Counted from the stretch's first letter, positions 19,681 through 29,903 are shown. The stretch is DNA of 64,000 bases from Agromyces sp. Root81 (GCF_001429165.1 NZ_LMIR01000002.1:482206-546205), one strand, 5' to 3'. The notes: generated by a model not told the origin, from the sequence alone. Numbers and translations: made by a program.

Positions 19681-20825
19681 CACTCGCCGCCCACGTAACG
19701 CCTCGGCACGCGCGCCCCGATGCGGGTGACGATCTCGTAGCCGATCGTGCCGGCGGCGTCGCCCCAGTCGTCGGCCGAGGGCGCACCCGTCTCTGGGTCG
19801 CCGAACAGCACGACTTCGTCGCCCGTCTCGACGCGGGCGTCGCCGACGTCGACCACGAACTGGTCCATGGCGATGCGGCCGACGACCGGGCGACGCGCAC
19901 CCGCGATCCAGACCTCGGCGCGGCCCGACGCCTGCCTCGGGATGCCGTCGGCATAGCCGAGGGGCACGAGCGCGAGCGTCGTCGGACGCTCGGCGCGCCA
20001 GGTGTGCCCGTACGAGACGCCGGTCCCGGCTTCGATGCGCCGCGTCGCCGCGACCCGGCCGCGCAACGTCATCGCCGGACGCAGCCCCAGGTCGGCGGCG
20101 GTGGTCCCGTCGCCGAACGGAGGAATGCCGTAGGCGCCGATGCCGATCCGCACGAGGTCGAAGCGCGCGGCGGGGACCCGCAGTGCGCCCGCCGTCGAGG
20201 CGAGGTGCCGCACCTCGGGGTCGAGTCCGGCCGACGCGACCTGCTCGAGACCGCGTTCGAAGGCCTCGAGCTGACGTGCGTCCTCGTCGGAGGAGGTGTT
20301 GGCGAGGTGGCTGAACACGCCGCGCACGCGGATGCGCCCGTCGCGCTCCAGCTCCACGGCACGCGCGACCGCCCGGCCCCACGCCTCGGGGGCGACACCG
20401 CTGCGGCTGAGCCCGGTATCGAGCTTGAGGTGCACGGCGGCGACCCGGTCGACGGATGCCGCGGCGGCCGCGATCACCTCGAGCTGGTCGAACGACGAGA
20501 CGCCGAGATCGATGTCACGGTCGATCGCGGGTGCGAAGTCGGCTCCCGGGTCGTGCAGCCACGCGAGGAGCGGTGCGTCGATGCCGGCGCCGCGCACCTC
20601 GAGCGCCTCGAAGATGTCGGCGACGCCGAGCCAGTCGGCGCCGCCTGCGAGCGCGGCCCGCGCCACCGGAACGGCGCCGTGCCCGTAGGCGTTCGCCTTC
20701 ACCACGGCCATGGTGCGAGCCGGCGCCACCGTCGCCGCGAGCGTGCGGATGTTGTCGCGCACGGCGTCGAGATCGACGACCGCCTCGCGGAACGGCGACG
20801 CAGCGGCATCCGGCAATGTGCTCAC
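19680..20825 (-). CDS. alr: Alanine racemase
   Basis: 381 residues, fold-type III PLP enzyme making D-Ala for peptidoglycan. AVVKANAYGHGAVPVARAAL carries the PLP lysine; GVSYGHTW contains the catalytic tyrosine, and VGRIAMDQFVVDVGD is the C-terminal signature. The GTG at 20825 overlaps the acpS stop (GTGA) and starts just before the family sequence; in-frame sequence upstream is acpS antiframe. Position between acpS and tsaE is the common actinobacterial order, without the NAD(P)HX epimerase often found here. Confidence 0.95.
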   Translation of the reverse strand: MSTLPDAAASPFREAVVDLDAVRDNIRTLAATVAPARTMAVVKANAYGHGAVPVARAALAGGADWLGVADIFEALEVRGAGIDAPLLAWLHDPGADFAPAIDRDIDLGVSSFDQLEVIAAAAASVDRVAAVHLKLDTGLSRSGVAPEAWGRAVARAVELERDGRIRVRGVFSHLANTSSDEDARQLEAFERGLEQVASAGLDPEVRHLASTAGALRVPAARFDLVRIGIGAYGIPPFGDGTTAADLGLRPAMTLRGRVAATRRIEAGTGVSYGHTWRAERPTTLALVPLGYADGIPRQASGRAEVWIAGARRPVVGRIAMDQFVVDVGDARVETGDEVVLFGDPETGAPSADDWGDAAGTIGYEIVTRIGARVPRRYVGGE

Positions 20826-21190
20826 GATGCGTCCCCGGTGCCGGTCTCGAGCACGACGAAGGCGCTCGCGATGCCGGCGTCGTGGCTCATCGTGAGGTGC
20901 ACGCGGTCGATGCCGAGGCTGCTCGTGAGGTCGGCGATCGCGCCCGACAGCTCGAAGTCGGGGTTCCCGTGCTCGTCCTGCACGATGCGCATGTCGTGCC
21001 ACCGGATCACGGGGTTGCCGCCGAGCGCCTTGATGAGCGCCTCCTTCGCGGCGAACCGTGCCGCGAGCGACCGCACCGGCCGCTCGCGTTCGCTCTCGGC
21101 GAACAGGCGCTCGCGGAGCGCGGGAGTGCGGGTCAGCGACCGCTCGAACCGGGCGATGTCCACGACATCGATGCCGATTCCCGCGATCAC
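20822..21190 (-). CDS. acpS: Holo-[acyl-carrier-protein] synthase
   Basis: 122 residues. MIAGIGIDVVDIARFERSL gives the Mg2+-binding Asp, LAARFAAKEALIKALG the conserved RFAxKEA, and HLTMSHDAGIASAFVVLE the C-terminal strand. It transfers phosphopantetheine from CoA to apo-ACP. GGAGGC 7 nt before the GTG start; 25 nt after glmS. Confidence 0.94.
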   Translation of the reverse strand: MIAGIGIDVVDIARFERSLTRTPALRERLFAESERERPVRSLAARFAAKEALIKALGGNPVIRWHDMRIVQDEHGNPDFELSGAIADLTSSLGIDRVHLTMSHDAGIASAFVVLETGTGDAS

Positions 21191-21215
21191 GGCGCCGCCT
21201 CCCGCACCCGCGCGC

Positions 21216-23066
21216 TCACTCGACCGTGACCGACTTCGCGAGGTTGCGCGGCTGGTCGACGTCGAGGCCCTTCGCCTGCGAGAGCTCCATCGCGAAGATC
21301 TGGAGCGGCACGACCGCGAGCAGCGGCTCGAAGAGCGGCGCAGCGAGCGGGATGCGCAGCACCTCGTCGGCGAACGGCAGCACTGCGGCGTCGCCGGCCT
21401 CGGCGATCGCGATCACCCGAGCACCGCGAGCGCGGATCTCCTGGATGTTCGAGACGACCTTCGGGTGCAGGGTCGCAGAGCCGCGCGGGCTCGGCACGAC
21501 CACGAACACGGGCTGACCCGGCTCGATGAGCGCGATCGGGCCGTGCTTGAGCTCGCCGGCGGCGAAGCCCTCGGCGTGGATGTAGGCGAGCTCCTTGAGC
21601 TTCAGGGCCCCCTCGAGCGCGATCGGGTAGCCGACGTGACGGCCGAGGAAGAGCACCGAGCGGGTGTCGGCCATCCAGTGCGCGAGCTGCGCGACCTTCT
21701 CGGACTCGGCCAGCACGAGCTCGAGCTTCTCGGGCACCGCCTGCAGCTCGTGGAGCTGCTCCGCGATCTCGCCCGCCGACAGCGTGCCGCGCACGCGTGC
21801 GAGGTGCAGGCCGAAGAGGTAGAGCGCTGCGATCTGCGCGACGAACGCCTTGGTCGATGCCACGGCGACCTCGGGGCCGGCGTGCGTGTAGACGACCGCG
21901 TCGGACTCACGAGGGATCGTGGCGCCCTGCGTGTTGCAGATCGAGATCGTGCGCGCACCCTGCTCGCGGGCGTACTTCACGGCCATGAGCGTGTCCATGG
22001 TCTCGCCCGACTGGCTGATCGAGACCACGAGCGTGTGGTCGTCGAGCACCGGCTCGCGGTAGCGGAACTCGTGGCTGAGCTCGATCTCGACGGGCACGCG
22101 CGCCCACTGCTCGATCGCGTACTTCGCGACCATGCCCGCGTAGGAGGCGGTGCCGCAGGCCACGATCGTGATGCGACGGATGTCTCGGAGCTCGTCATCG
22201 CCGAACGACGCGAGTTCGGGGATCACCACGGCGTCGTCGACGACGCGGCCGAGGAGGGTCTTCGCGACCGCCTCGGGCTGCTCTGCGACCTCCTTGCGCA
22301 TGAACGAGGACCAGCCGCCCTTCTCCGCGGCGGAGGCGTCCCACGCCACGTCGAACGGCTCGACCTCGACGGGCTGTCCGTCGAAGTCGGTGACGACGAC
22401 GTCGCCCGCGGTGATCGTCACGATCTGGTCCTGGCCGATCGCCAGGGCGCGCTTCGTGTACTCGACGAAGGCCGCGACATCCGAACCCAGGAAGTTCTCG
22501 CCGTCGCCGAGGCCGATCACGAGCGGGGAGTTGCGACGGGCTCCGACGACGACGCCGGGCTCCGAGCGGTGCACGGCCAGCAGCGTGAAGGCGCCGTCGA
22601 GCCGCGACACGGTGTTGCGGAATGCCTCGCGGAGGTCGCCGGTCGACCGGTACTCCTTGCCGAGGAGCACTGCGGCGACCTCGGTGTCGGTCTCGCTCTC
22701 GAAGGTGTAGCCGTCAGCGAGGAGCTCGGCCTTCAGTTCGGAGAAGTTCTCGATGATGCCGTTGTGGATGAGGGCGAGTCGGCCCTCGTCTCCGAGGTGC
22801 GGGTGGGCGTTGACGTCGGTCGGACCGCCGTGCGTCGCCCACCGGGTGTGGCCGATGCCGGTGCCGCCCCGGTGCAGCGGGTTCGCCTCGAGTTCGTCGG
22901 CGAGCACCTGGAGCTTGCCGGCGCGCTTGGCCGTCTCCATGACGCCGTCGTCATCGACGATCGCCACTCCCGCTGAGTCGTAGCCACGGTACTCGAGGCG
23001 GCGAAGGCCTCCCATAAGGACGTCGAGGCTGTTCCGCTCTCCGACATATCCGACGATTCCACACAT
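21216..23066 (-). CDS. glmS: Glutamine-fructose-6-phosphate aminotransferase (isomerizing)
   Basis: 616 residues. The N-terminal Ntn glutaminase begins MCGIVGYVG with Cys1 nucleophile exposed after Met removal, followed by [13 protein letters not shown] and HTRWATHG. The C-terminal half has two SIS domains ([25 protein letters not shown]) and the end LAKSVTVE. It makes glucosamine-6-phosphate, the entry to UDP-GlcNAc; glmM for the next step lies 1 kb upstream on the same strand. The ATG follows TAGAAT by 7 nt, so it is probably leaderless and the first gene of the operon running to tsaD. Confidence 0.97.
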   Translation of the reverse strand: MCGIVGYVGERNSLDVLMGGLRRLEYRGYDSAGVAIVDDDGVMETAKRAGKLQVLADELEANPLHRGGTGIGHTRWATHGGPTDVNAHPHLGDEGRLALIHNGIIENFSELKAELLADGYTFESETDTEVAAVLLGKEYRSTGDLREAFRNTVSRLDGAFTLLAVHRSEPGVVVGARRNSPLVIGLGDGENFLGSDVAAFVEYTKRALAIGQDQIVTITAGDVVVTDFDGQPVEVEPFDVAWDASAAEKGGWSSFMRKEVAEQPEAVAKTLLGRVVDDAVVIPELASFGDDELRDIRRITIVACGTASYAGMVAKYAIEQWARVPVEIELSHEFRYREPVLDDHTLVVSISQSGETMDTLMAVKYAREQGARTISICNTQGATIPRESDAVVYTHAGPEVAVASTKAFVAQIAALYLFGLHLARVRGTLSAGEIAEQLHELQAVPEKLELVLAESEKVAQLAHWMADTRSVLFLGRHVGYPIALEGALKLKELAYIHAEGFAAGELKHGPIALIEPGQPVFVVVPSPRGSATLHPKVVSNIQEIRARGARVIAIAEAGDAAVLPFADEVLRIPLAAPLFEPLLAVVPLQIFAMELSQAKGLDVDQPRNLAKSVTVE

Positions 23067-23073
23067 GGGTGCG

Positions 23074-23118
23074 ATTCTACTGGCGCGCTGCTGGGTGCCC
23101 GCTCCGTCTGACTACACT
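23074..23118. promoter_or_regulatory. Divergent -10 boxes of glmS (-) and coaA (+)
   Basis: TAGAAT (23074-23079, - strand) is 7 nt from the glmS ATG; TACACT (23113-23118, + strand) is 6 nt from the coaA GTG. Both spacings put transcription starts at the start codons. The two leaderless starts are only 58 bp apart, so the promoters face away from each other in a very compact region. Confidence 0.65.
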
Positions 23119-23124
23119 GGCACG

Positions 23125-24081
23125 GTGCCCGATCCGCAGAGCCCGTCGTCGCACGCGGCGCAGATCTCCCCGTTCATCGAACTCGATCGGGCCGACTGGG
23201 CCGCGCTCGCGCCGTCGATGCCGTCGCCGCTGCGGGAGACCGAGATCGTGCAACTGCGCGGCCTCGGCGAGCCGCTCGACCCGCGCGAGGTCGCCGAGGT
23301 CTACCTGCCGCTCAGCCGGCTGCTGAACCTCTACGTCGGCGGCACGAAGTCGCTGCACAAGGTCACGAGCGAGTTCCTGCGCGAGCGTTTCGAGTCCACA
23401 CCGTTCGTCATCGGGGTCGCCGGCTCGGTCGCCGTCGGCAAATCGACGATCGCGCGCCTGCTGCGCGAGCTGCTCGCGCGATGGGAGCACACGCCGCGTG
23501 TGGAGCTCATCACGACCGATGGATTCCTCTTCCCCAACGCCGAGCTCGAGCGCCGCGGCCTCATGGCGCGCAAGGGATTCCCCGAGTCCTACGACCGGCG
23601 GGCGCTGCTCCGCTTCGTGAGCGAGGTCAAGGCCGGGGCATCCGAAGTCCGAGCGCCCTTCTACTCGCATCTCGCCTACGACATCGTCCCCGACGCGCAG
23701 ATCACCGTTCGCCGGCCCGACGTGCTCATCGTCGAGGGGCTCAACGTGCTGCAGCCGCCCGGCCCCGGACACCGCCTCGCGGTCAGCGATCTCTTCGACT
23801 TCACCATCTACGTCGACGCACGCACGAGCGACATCGCCCGGTGGTACGAGGAGCGGTTCCTGAAGCTCCAGCGCGGGGCTTTCGCGAACCCGCGCTCGTA
23901 CTTCCACCGCTTCGCGAGCCTCACCGAGGCCGAGGCGAGAAACCGTTCGCGCGAGATCTGGCACTCGATCAACGAGCCGAACCTGCTGCAGAACATCCGT
24001 CCGACGCGCTCACGGGCATCACTCGTCCTGCGCAAGAGTTCCGATCACACGGTCTCGAGCGTCCTGCTCCGCAAGCTCTGA
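23125..24081 (+). CDS. coaA: Pantothenate kinase, type I
   Basis: 318 residues. [13 protein letters not shown] at the N-terminus, P-loop [25 protein letters not shown] and [15 protein letters not shown], then IVEGLNVLQ and FDFTIYVDA are the bacterial CoaA signatures. It phosphorylates pantothenate, the first step of CoA synthesis. GTG was chosen for the TACACT box 6 nt upstream; the reading could extend 20 codons further, but those overlap the promoter and lack similarity. Confidence 0.95.
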   Translation: MPDPQSPSSHAAQISPFIELDRADWAALAPSMPSPLRETEIVQLRGLGEPLDPREVAEVYLPLSRLLNLYVGGTKSLHKVTSEFLRERFESTPFVIGVAGSVAVGKSTIARLLRELLARWEHTPRVELITTDGFLFPNAELERRGLMARKGFPESYDRRALLRFVSEVKAGASEVRAPFYSHLAYDIVPDAQITVRRPDVLIVEGLNVLQPPGPGHRLAVSDLFDFTIYVDARTSDIARWYEERFLKLQRGAFANPRSYFHRFASLTEAEARNRSREIWHSINEPNLLQNIRPTRSRASLVLRKSSDHTVSSVLLRKL

Positions 24082-24089
24082 ACGCGGAA

Positions 24090-24127
24090 CATCCCCTCCC
24101 GGGCGCAGCGGCGCCAGGAAGGGGATG
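24090..24127. terminator. Bidirectional terminator, coaA / glmM
   Basis: 17-nt arms with two imperfect positions (24090-24106 and 24111-24127) around AGCG, between the convergent 3' ends. Confidence 0.75.
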
Positions 24128-24135
24128 CTTCGTCG

Positions 24136-25500
24136 TCAGACGGTGGTGAGACGCTCGCGCACGACGGCGGCGAGTGCCTCGGCGTGCCGCTCGGCGACAT
24201 CCTGTTCGGCGGCCTCGACCATCACCCGAACCATCGGCTCGGTGCCCGAGGGGCGCAGCAGCACCCGGCCGGTGTCGCCGAGCTCGGCCTCGACCGCTGC
24301 GACCGCTGCGGCGATCTCAGTGTCGGCTGCGAGGGCGTGGTGGTCGACACCGCGCACGTTCACGAGCACCTGCGGGTAGACCGTCATCACCGAGGCGAGC
24401 TCGGCGATGGTCTTGCCGGTGCGCGCCATCTCGGCTGCGAGGTGGAGCCCGGTCAGCACGCCGTCGCCGGTCGTGGCGAACTCGCTCATGATGACGTGAC
24501 CCGACTGCTCCCCGCCGAGGGCGAGGCCCTCGGCTGCGAGTGCCTCGAGCACATAGCGGTCGCCCACCTTCGTCTCGACGACGCGGATGCCGTGCTCGGC
24601 CATCGCACGGCGCAGGCCGAGGTTCGACATGACCGTGACGACGAGGGTGTCGTCGGTGAGCGTGCCGCGCTCCTTCATCGAGACGGCGAGGATCGCCATG
24701 ATGCGATCGCCGTCGATGATGTCGCCGTCGGCATCGACCGCGAGGCAGCGGTCGGCGTCGCCGTCGTGGGCGATGCCGAGGTCGGCACCGTGCTCGACGA
24801 CGGCGGCCTGGAGCTTCTCGAGGTGGGTCGAGCCCACGCCGTCGTTGATGTTCATGCCGTCGGGGTCGGCCCCGATGACGATGACCTCGGCGCCCGCATC
24901 CTTGAAGGTCTCGGGCGAGACGCCCGCTGCGGCGCCATGGGCGCAGTCGAGCACGACCTTCAGCCCCTCGAGGCGGTGCGGCAATGTGCCGAGCAGGTGC
25001 ACGACGTAGCGGTCCTCGGCGTCGGCGAAGCGGCGGATGCGGCCGACGCCGTCGCCGACCGGAGCGAGCTTCTGCTTGCCGAGGAAGGACTCGATGCGGT
25101 CCTCGACCTCGTCGGGCAGCTTGGTGCCGCCGAAGGAGAAGAACTTGATGCCGTTGTCGGGCGCCGGGTTGTGCGACGCCGAGATCATCACACCGAAGTC
25201 GGCGCGGATCGAGTCGATGAGGAACGCCGTCGCGGGGGTCGGGATGACCCCGGCGTCGAGCACGTCGACACCGGAGCTCGCGAGGCCGGCCGAGACGGCA
25301 GCGGTGATGAACTCACCGGAGACGCGCGGATCGCGCGCCACGACGGCGACCGGGCGCCGTCCGGCGGCGCGAAGCTCGTCGGCGTGGCGCCCCTGCGTGA
25401 GGACGGCAGCAGCCGCCTGGGCGAGGCCCAGGGCCAGGTCAGCCGTGAGTTCACGGTTGGCCAGGCCCCGGACCCCGTCGGTTCCGAAAAGCCGAGGCAT
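24136..25500 (-). CDS. glmM: Phosphoglucosamine mutase
   Basis: 454 residues. [15 protein letters not shown] opens the alpha-phosphohexomutase fold; [10 protein letters not shown] holds the phospho-serine, DGDADR the Mg2+ loop, LGGEQSGH the sugar-binding loop and [13 protein letters not shown] the phosphate-binding domain 4. It converts GlcN-6-P to GlcN-1-P for UDP-GlcNAc. It follows rpsI by 23 nt, so it is probably co-transcribed with rplM-rpsI, a common actinobacterial arrangement. Confidence 0.97.
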   Translation of the reverse strand: MPRLFGTDGVRGLANRELTADLALGLAQAAAAVLTQGRHADELRAAGRRPVAVVARDPRVSGEFITAAVSAGLASSGVDVLDAGVIPTPATAFLIDSIRADFGVMISASHNPAPDNGIKFFSFGGTKLPDEVEDRIESFLGKQKLAPVGDGVGRIRRFADAEDRYVVHLLGTLPHRLEGLKVVLDCAHGAAAGVSPETFKDAGAEVIVIGADPDGMNINDGVGSTHLEKLQAAVVEHGADLGIAHDGDADRCLAVDADGDIIDGDRIMAILAVSMKERGTLTDDTLVVTVMSNLGLRRAMAEHGIRVVETKVGDRYVLEALAAEGLALGGEQSGHVIMSEFATTGDGVLTGLHLAAEMARTGKTIAELASVMTVYPQVLVNVRGVDHHALAADTEIAAAVAAVEAELGDTGRVLLRPSGTEPMVRVMVEAAEQDVAERHAEALAAVVRERLTTV

Positions 25501-25523
25501 GTACGGAGAACCGGACGCTGGGA

Positions 25524-26009
25524 TCAGCGCTTCGAGAACTGCGGCGCCTTGCGGGCCTTCTTGAGACCGGCCTTCTTGCGCTCGATGACGCGAGCGTCAC
25601 GCGTGAGGAAGCCCGACTTCTTGAGCGTCGCGCGGTTGTTCTCGCGGTCGATCTCGTTCAGCGCACGAGCGATCGCGAGGCGCAGCGCGCCCGCCTGGCC
25701 CGAGGGGCCGCCGCCCGTGATCTTCGCGACCACGTCGTACGAGCCGATGAGCTCGAGCACCGTGAACGGGTCGGTGATGAGCTGCTGGTGCAGCTTGTTG
25801 GGGAAGTAGGCCGCGAACTCGCGTCCGTTGACGGTGATGCTGCCGGCGCCGGGAACGAGGCGCACGCGGGCGATGGCCTGCTTGCGACGGCCGACGGCCG
25901 CGCCCGACACGTTGAGCACGGGGCGGGGGGTGCTGGGAGCTGCCTCGGGGGCACTCTCGGTGGTGTAGCTCTCGGGAGCCGCTTCGATCTGGTCTGCGAT
26001 CTTCGCCAT
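25524..26009 (-). CDS. rpsI: Ribosomal protein S9
   Basis: 161 residues against about 130 for most S9 proteins. The extra part is an acidic, Ala/Pro/Glu/Ser-rich N-terminus of ~33 residues; the core starts [22 protein letters not shown] and contains [19 protein letters not shown]. The C-terminus ends [12 protein letters not shown], the tail that reaches the P-site tRNA. 43 nt after rplM. Confidence 0.96.
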   Translation of the reverse strand: MAKIADQIEAAPESYTTESAPEAAPSTPRPVLNVSGAAVGRRKQAIARVRLVPGAGSITVNGREFAAYFPNKLHQQLITDPFTVLELIGSYDVVAKITGGGPSGQAGALRLAIARALNEIDRENNRATLKKSGFLTRDARVIERKKAGLKKARKAPQFSKR

Positions 26010-26052
26010 GGTGGTGTGAATCCTTATTTCGAGAACGTCGAGGGTGCCGGAA

Positions 26053-26499
26053 TTACTGGGCGACCTGGGTGAGGGTGTACGGCTTCGGCTGCTGAGCCGC
26101 GTGCGGGTGCTCCGGTCCGGTGTAGACCTTCAGCTTCTTGAGCTGGGCCCGACCGAGCGAGTTCTTCGGGAGCATGCCGCGGATCGCCTTCTCGACGGCG
26201 CGGACGGGGTTCTTCTCGAGGAGCTCGGCGTAGCCGACTGCCTTGAGGCCACCCGGGTACCCGGAGTGGCGGTAGGCCTTCTTCTGCTCGAGCTTCTGGC
26301 CGGTGAGGGCCACCTTGTCGGCGTTGACGATGATGACGAAGTCACCGGTGTCGACGTGGTTCGCGAAGATCGCCTTGTGCTTGCCGCGCAGCAGGGCTGC
26401 GGTGTGGCTCGCGAGGCGACCGAGAACGATATCGGTTGCGTCGATGACGACCCAGTCGTGCTGGATGTCGGACGGCTTGGGAGTGAAAGTGCGCGTCAC
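26053..26499 (-). CDS. rplM: Ribosomal protein L13
   Basis: 148 residues. [29 protein letters not shown] at the start, [33 protein letters not shown] and [13 protein letters not shown] are L13 signatures. GTG was chosen as the codon adjoining the family start. First gene of rplM-rpsI-glmM, with its own promoter between truA and itself. Confidence 0.96.
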   Translation of the reverse strand: MTRTFTPKPSDIQHDWVVIDATDIVLGRLASHTAALLRGKHKAIFANHVDTGDFVIIVNADKVALTGQKLEQKKAYRHSGYPGGLKAVGYAELLEKNPVRAVEKAIRGMLPKNSLGRAQLKKLKVYTGPEHPHAAQQPKPYTLTQVAQ

Positions 26500-26632
26500 G
26501 GAAGTGCTGCTTTCTGATCGAGTGAGGGGTTCGTGAATCCCACTCCGGTGGGTGTTCGCCCGCGATGCGTTCGAACGCCCTGGTGGAGGGCTCAACTTCG
26601 GATGCCGCCGCAGAGGACGGCACCAAAGGGCA

Positions 26633-26662
26633 AGCTTAGCGGGTCGGGACCCGAGCGTCCAA
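26633..26662 (-). promoter_or_regulatory. Promoter of rplM-rpsI-glmM
   Basis: TTGGAC (26657-26662), 18-nt spacer, TAAGCT (26633-26638) on the - strand, just after the truA stop. The untranslated leader would be about 125 nt, unusually long here, and could hold autoregulation by L13 or S9 (inference). Confidence 0.55.
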
Positions 26663-26673
26663 TCGGCGTCGTG

Positions 26674-27684
26674 TCACTCCCCCGCGCCCGGTTCGCCCCG
26701 TTCGGCCGGATCCTCCTGATCTTCCGGCTCGAGCTGCACGCGCAGCTCACGTCGCGCGCGAGTCTGGGCGGCGCGGATCTCGAGTTCGTGGTCGTCGGGG
26801 TAGCCGACCTCCGTCAGCACGAGCCCCTTCGCCGGCATGACCATGAAGGCGCTCGTGCGCTGCGCCGCTCGAAGCAGCGCGGCCGGCGCATCGGCATCGA
26901 GACGCCCCTCCCCGACCGCGACGGCCGCGCCGATCAGCGCGCGCACCATCGAGTGGCAGAAGGCGTCGGCCTGCAGCGACGCGACGAGCACGCCGCCCGC
27001 GTCGCGCCGCCATCGGTACGACTGCAGGGTGCGGATCGTCGTGGCCTCGGCACGCGGCTTGCAGAACGCGGCGAAGTCGTGGAGGCCGAGCAGCGTCTGC
27101 GCCGCGACATCCATCCGTTCCGCGTCGAGGGTGCGCGGATACCAGACCGTGCGCAGACGATCGAGCGGATCCCGCACGGCGGCGGAGTCCGCGATGCGGT
27201 ACTCGTATCGTCGCCACACCGCCGAGAAGCGCGCGTCGAAGCCGTCGGGCGCGATCGCGGCGCCGGTCACCACGACATCGGCGTCGGATGCCCCGATCAC
27301 ACCGGTCAGGCGTCGAAGCAGCACCGCGGCTGGATCGCCGGCCCCCGGTTCGGTCGGATGGCCGCGCCGGGCCCGGGTAACCGCCGAGAGCGCGGATGGC
27401 GGGACGTCGAAGTGCGCCACCTGCCCCAGCGCATGGACGCCGGCATCGGTGCGCCCCGCGACCGTCAGCCGCGGGACCGTGCCGGTTCGCCGGAAGAGGA
27501 TCTCGAGGGCGTCCTCGATGACGCCCTGGACGGTGCGCTGACCCGGCTGCCGGCTCCATCCCTTGAAGTCGGTGCCGTCGTACGCGATCGAGAGTCGCAC
27601 GCGAACCGCGCGGTCGCCGGCGTCCGTGGGAACGGCCGAGTCGGCACCGGGGCCGAGCGACACGACGGATTCGGGTTCGACCAT
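26674..27684 (-). CDS. truA: tRNA pseudouridine(38-40) synthase
   Basis: 336 residues. RLSIAYDGTDFKGWSRQPGQRTVQGVIEDAL, the catalytic Asp in VAGRTDAGVHALGQVAHF, and FRYEYRI-like WRRYEYRIA are TruA motifs; LVASLQADAFCHSMVRALIGA completes the fold. About 27 residues precede the usual start and 30 acidic residues extend the C-terminus. ATG at 27684 is supported by TAGGCT 7 nt upstream. Usually truA follows rplQ directly; here an acyltransferase and a broken acetyltransferase separate them. Confidence 0.94.
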   Translation of the reverse strand: MVEPESVVSLGPGADSAVPTDAGDRAVRVRLSIAYDGTDFKGWSRQPGQRTVQGVIEDALEILFRRTGTVPRLTVAGRTDAGVHALGQVAHFDVPPSALSAVTRARRGHPTEPGAGDPAAVLLRRLTGVIGASDADVVVTGAAIAPDGFDARFSAVWRRYEYRIADSAAVRDPLDRLRTVWYPRTLDAERMDVAAQTLLGLHDFAAFCKPRAEATTIRTLQSYRWRRDAGGVLVASLQADAFCHSMVRALIGAAVAVGEGRLDADAPAALLRAAQRTSAFMVMPAKGLVLTEVGYPDDHELEIRAAQTRARRELRVQLEPEDQEDPAERGEPGAGE

Positions 27685-27691
27685 GCCCTCA

Positions 27692-27697
27692 AGCCTA
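27692..27697 (-). promoter_or_regulatory. -10 box of truA, overlapping the acyltransferase stop
   Basis: TAGGCT, 7 nt before the ATG, its TAG being the stop codon of the upstream gene. Identical over 16 nt to the tsaE/tsaB junction. Confidence 0.5.
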
Positions 27698-28999
27698 CGA
27701 TCGAGCAGGGGACGAGGTCGCCGCGTCCCGCACCTCGGCGGGCGTCGCCGCGGCCCGGGTGCGCGGCCCGGGGCCGCCCACGATGAGTGCGACCACCGCG
27801 ACGGTCACGAGCGCCCAGCCCAGCAGGCCGTTCTGCCACGGAACGTAGCCGAGTACGAGCAGCACGCCGACACCGGCCACGGCGCACGCGCTCCAGAGCA
27901 GCACCGCAGCGAGCGGGGTTCTGCGCTCGACCGGTTTCGGCCACCGCGACTCGATGCGCGGCACGACCACGCAGCATCCGGCCACCACGACCGCGATGGC
28001 GAGGATCCAGAGCGGACGCGTCGCCCACCACGCCGGCGACAGCACCGGCGGATAGGACAGGCCGGACGCGAGGTGCAACGCGGTCACGACCGCCATCGCG
28101 AACGTGTGCCAGAGGTAGATGACCATGCCGTACACGCCGAAGACGAACACCGCGCCGAGCATCGGCCGCCACTGCATCATGCGCCGGATGAGCGGTTGCA
28201 CGAGCGCGAACAGGCAGGCCTGGCCGAGTGCGAGGGCGAGGATCGCCAGCGTCGGAGGGTTGAGGTTGTCGAGCATGTCGTGCGAGTACCCGAACCAGGT
28301 CACGAGCACCCCGATGACGCCGTACGACCCGACCGCGACGAGCGCGAGCACGAGTCGCGACCGACGCGCGAACCAGCCGTCGCGCAGCCCGAAGCCCAAC
28401 TGCTGGGCGAACAGCCAGACGAAGATCCAGTTGAGCGCGCCGACCGGCGCGCCGAACCCGCGAACGAGGATGTCCACCGCGACCACCACGGCGGCGAGGC
28501 CGAGGTACGTGGGCCACGGCGCGTGCCGGTGCAGCCACGACATCGTCGGCACGAACGCCGTGCAGATCAGGTAGACGGGGATGAACCAGAGCGGCTCGGC
28601 GAGGCGCACCGCGAAGGTGCGGACGAACTCGGCGTCGACCCCCGCGAGGAGCATGAGCGCGAGCACCGCGCCGACCGCCGCGACGAGCACGACCACGGGC
28701 TGCGCCAGACGGATGGCGCGGATCCGGATGTAATGCGACACGGTCTCGCCGTGTCCGCGGAGCCGCCGCCACTGGGTGATCGACGCGAACCCGCCGCAGA
28801 TGAAGAAGACGGGCATGATCATGAGCGGCCACGTCGCCCAGGCGAGCGGCTCGAAGCCGTCGAGCGCGTTGAACGCCCGCAGCGGGTCGCCGCCGATGCC
28901 CATCTGCAGTGCGTGCAGCAGCACCACGATCGGCAGGCAGAAGGCTCGAGCGAAATCGATCGAGAGATCCCGGTCGACCGGGATGCGCACGGCGGCCAC
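27695..28999 (-). CDS. Membrane acyltransferase, acyltransferase-3 family
   Basis: 434 residues, ten or so membrane helices. DLSIDFARAFCLPIVVLLHAL has the N-terminal His of the acyltransferase-3 fold; ITQWRRLRGHGETVSHYIRIRAIRLAQP and PLWFIPVYLICTAFVP follow. Such enzymes O-acylate surface polysaccharides, peptidoglycan or small molecules; the acceptor is unknown. GTG at 28999 has AGGAG at a good distance. The gene splits rplQ from truA. Low-complexity C-terminal tail (RTRAAATPAEVRDAATSS). Confidence 0.85.
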   Translation of the reverse strand: MAAVRIPVDRDLSIDFARAFCLPIVVLLHALQMGIGGDPLRAFNALDGFEPLAWATWPLMIMPVFFICGGFASITQWRRLRGHGETVSHYIRIRAIRLAQPVVVLVAAVGAVLALMLLAGVDAEFVRTFAVRLAEPLWFIPVYLICTAFVPTMSWLHRHAPWPTYLGLAAVVVAVDILVRGFGAPVGALNWIFVWLFAQQLGFGLRDGWFARRSRLVLALVAVGSYGVIGVLVTWFGYSHDMLDNLNPPTLAILALALGQACLFALVQPLIRRMMQWRPMLGAVFVFGVYGMVIYLWHTFAMAVVTALHLASGLSYPPVLSPAWWATRPLWILAIAVVVAGCCVVVPRIESRWPKPVERRTPLAAVLLWSACAVAGVGVLLVLGYVPWQNGLLGWALVTVAVVALIVGGPGPRTRAAATPAEVRDAATSSPARS

Positions 29000-29136
29000 G
29001 CTGCTCCTCTTCGAGCACCGTTGACTGCGGCGCCGAGAACAGATTCTGGCACAACGCGAACGGCCGCGGTACGCCAGCACCCGGGGCTGTGCGATTCGCA
29101 TGTCGCCGAGGCATCCGCGGCGCGCGGCGACCCGCC

Positions 29137-29866
29137 TCAGACCACGATCGTGTAACCGGTCTCGGTGGTCGCCGCGCGGAATCCCATCCGCTCGTAGAGG
29201 GCGAACGCCCCCGTCGGGTTCGCGGCGTCCACCTCGAGCGTCGAGTACTCGAGTCCGTCGGCTCCTGCGGCGATGAGATGGGCCGCCAAGAGGGCTTTCG
29301 CGATGCCGCGGCCGCGGTGACCGCGCACCACGCCGACCAGCGGAACGTGCACGCTCGAGAACCCCTGCCCATCCCAGTCGTCTTCATTCACCTCAGCCAG
29401 CACGAACCCCACGACACGATCGCTCGCCTCGTCGACGGCGACGACGGAGAGGTCCGCGCGGAACACGGCGCTCGAGACGAAGGCGCGCCATTCCTTTTCC
29501 GATCTCGGCTGGCTGCCCCAGTGATCGCGGAACGCGTCGTTCCTGGCTGCTCTCACCTCGTCGACCCGCGTTGCCTGGGGAATACGCGACGCCCCATGCC
29601 ACAGCACGGCCGTCGGCATCGAGCGCAACGATCGAGTCGCGCTCGCGGTCGACGAACGACATCCCGAGGTCGTCGGCGAGCTCTTCTCGCGGGACCGTGT
29701 CTTCGGGATGGTCGGCGGCCGCCATGGCCGCTTCGAGCTCCGCGATCCGGTCGAGTTCGTCGTCACGGACCGGACGCCACGCGTGCACGTCGGGATGAGC
29801 AAGGGTCGGGAGCGTCTCGGGAGCCGTGATGCGCTCGAAGAGCGGCGACAGTTCGTGCTCGGTCAC
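29137..29866 (-). pseudogene. Broken two-domain GNAT acetyltransferase (MshD-like)
   Basis: The N-terminal part reads VTEHELSPLFERITAPETLP to DSIVALDADGRAVAWGVAYSPGN in one frame. The C-terminal part, from about 29575 on, continues in another frame with RAARNDAFRDHWGSQP, VVGFVLAEVNEDD and the acetyl-CoA loop VVRGHRGRGIAKALLAAHLI, ending LYERMGFRAATTETGYTIVV. The joined product of ~240 residues lacks the second half of the first GNAT domain, including its own acetyl-CoA loop; related tandem-GNAT proteins run 300 or more. So an internal deletion of very roughly 80-90 codons with frame change is more likely than a single-base error. Starts at GTG 29866. Confidence 0.75.
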
Positions 29867-29903
29867 GGTTCCAGCCGAGACGGCGGCTTCGCGGCGGAGA
29901 CGG

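Noticed and set aside
29560..29600. Programmed frameshift in the GNAT gene
   Set aside because: No slippery heptamer or stimulating structure, and a part of the first domain is missing, so mere shifting would not restore it.
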